64,000 nucleotides of DNA from Roseiarcus sp963751165 (GTDB lineage: Bacteria > Pseudomonadota > Alphaproteobacteria > Rhizobiales > Beijerinckiaceae). The notes under the pieces are model-generated. The model saw only the letters and a program-made list of their open reading frames with translations. It had not been told where the DNA came from and did not search any database. The position numbers and the translations under genes are program-made. Positions 63,901 through 64,000 of this stretch are shown here, piece by piece. Location of the stretch: assembly GCA_963751165.1 (NCBI GenBank), contig CAVVTP010000026.1, positions 1-64,000 on the forward strand. Direction: 5' to 3'. Position 1 is the first letter of the stretch; every line of letters begins with the position of its first letter.

Positions 63901-64000
63901 CGAACCGCCGCCGCTCCGCGGTCGGTCGCCGAACTGAGGTGGCGGAAGGTCATCGGCGCTTTCCAGCTCACTATTCCGGTCAGGCAGAAGGCGGCGCTGC
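60967..64000 (+). CDS. Large Asp-box (BNR, sialidase-like) protein, truncated by window end
   Basis: The frame is open from ATG 60967 to the last base, giving at least 1011 residues; AAAGGGAGG precedes the start. Six Asp-box repeats (S-x-D-x-G-x-T-W/F) lie at about residues 53-60, 113-120, 166-173, 217-224, 291-298 and 353-360, the layout of a six-bladed sialidase-type propeller. Beyond about residue 430 come beta-rich, unassigned domains ending in Arg/Ala-rich linker sequence (about 975-985). No signal peptide is seen. It may be a glycan-binding or glycosidase-like surface or virus-like protein. A catalytic role is not shown because the arginine triad cannot be verified by eye. Confidence 0.8.
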   Translation, partial: MGNIQVTHDNSLNNARSELNLAINPNNPLQVVGASKKFANIETYNFTLATSYSEDGGKTWHDSAALAMPGFTVMTDPTLAWDEIGNVYIVGLTGTLGTTPPVFQTIGMVVYKSTDGGKTWSPPKSIHNDPSDDKQWAAGDTNPSSPYHGNVYAVWDFNGGMAFARTKDHGATWIGAGSAAAGSSILTGTVYPEIDVSADGTIYIASLGDAEIALLVSFDGGETFQQTATPPASGITTIQSVIPPTDSGFPVLPGGKFRVLTDPTACSNGPTVYVAWADYREGISRIYYALSNDAGATWVTPPSGQPLLTAPPPNFQHFHPQIVVDPNGVVGCTYYEFGLKPSQYLIDVIISQSFDKGASFDYFVVTDKPWNPAIDAPLAEAFPDTTFIGDYFGLDANIQGFIPLWTDTRTGIQELWTAIVPEKGCEFVINRSTMGQNEVDALRKLEGGDALVKDAFRVVVDGFDAATIGANNPSSVLNVASPISGMTVNCTGNASSSGGYGPGPQRFTFFYNLDFGTNPNDPAFSFSTTTETITFSVAVAGVSASGQIELIKQPDPYLLHGDPPWLSIDLRVFVARPNDNKAGVVLGSDPNHFIQHVAKALTDSPTGSQTFDDPAVFPSDEQGSALYLTPKDENQVPVFNFGLARVRYNGLIGASTVRVFFRLFAAQSTTGIFDYPPGEQYRRATNPQGQPIPLAGVIGPDYVTIPFFALPRVDTTLHSMATQHDTRTASGVVLGNIQNISGNATGAEVDTFFGCWLDINQSTNVLPIHADPSNLDGPFTSSNNPPLPINQAMMRAPHQCLVAEIAFDPVAIPHGGDPSNSDKLAQRNIAWSGVGSAAAVTTFEIRPTPAALPEGEQPDELMIDWGSTPVGSVASIYLPGTGSDAVMAMASRMYLRNPLTRVDEHTVKCRAVGVTYVPVPPGAGSNYAGLLSIETPLSMRRGRTHTVVIRQVTNASGYAAVGDPVGLRGPQSRGRARARTAAAPRSVAELRWRKVIGAFQLTIPVRQKAAL

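Noticed and set aside
1..64000. CRISPR arrays
   Set aside because: No regularly spaced repeats of 25-40 nt and no cas genes were seen.

Overview
The window looks like a piece of an alphaproteobacterial chromosome, probably Hyphomicrobiales (Rhizobiales) and possibly a Beijerinckiaceae/Methylocystaceae-type methylotroph. This rests on the lepB-rnc-era and rpsB-tsf-pyrH gene orders, the C-terminally extended ribosomal protein S2, the IS427-, IS110-, IS630- and IS1634-type elements, a PQQ alcohol dehydrogenase with a lanthanide-type metal site, and high GC nearly throughout. Taxonomy is inferred from gene content only.

Layout. 1-3127: lower-GC accessory stretch with three orphan genes, ending at the 3' end of a tRNA-Glu gene (3128-3203). 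3400-8500: quinone oxidoreductase, then lepB-rnc-era, with an IS110-family element and a large inverted repeat between lepB and rnc. An IS1634-family element follows era, where recO is often found. 10.8-15 kb: a TetR regulator, a Tat-type bicovalent-FAD oxidase and an acyltransferase, linked by two near-identical 21-bp operators. 15-24.7 kb: a second FAD oxidase, LysE-type exporter, Ppx/GppA phosphatase, SnoaL-like protein, citrate synthase, and a NitT/TauT-like ABC pair. 25-28 kb: rpsB-tsf-pyrH, then an AT-rich gap and an IS630 remnant where frr might be expected. 29-36.9 kb: CBS-BON protein, L-asparaginase, ankyrin protein, diheme cytochrome c with a PQQ dehydrogenase, SorC-type regulator, TerC protein. 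36.9-43 kb: rlmN-hflK-hflC, an MltB-like transglycosylase, guaC, and a GST-SDR pair. 43.9-50 kb: a rearranged zone with duplicated SDR-tail/Uma2 DNA, an unknown 342-aa protein, a protealysin-like M4 protease with an emfourin-like inhibitor, an IS5/IS427 element and a truncated guaB fused to a copied SDR tail. 50-55.4 kb: membrane-anchored trehalose-phosphate synthase, a monooxygenase-fold protein, intact guaB and a second GST. 55.5-60 kb: a four-gene sugar-type ABC importer. 60-64 kb: gene debris, a small membrane protein, and an Asp-box (sialidase-like) protein of more than 1000 residues that runs off the window.

Several genes carry isolated lesions (rpsB, tsf, an ABC ATPase, the transglycosylase, the M4 protease, the SorC regulator). 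rpsB and tsf are essential, so at least some lesions must be sequence errors. Five of the seven lie exactly where restoring the gene would recreate GAGTC/GACTC, the GANTC motif methylated by CcrM in alphaproteobacteria. This suggests a methylation-linked basecalling artefact. The most interesting biology is the candidate bridge RNA of the IS110 element, the two-operator TetR regulon, the protease/inhibitor locus, the sensor-trehalose synthase fusion, and the giant Asp-box protein.
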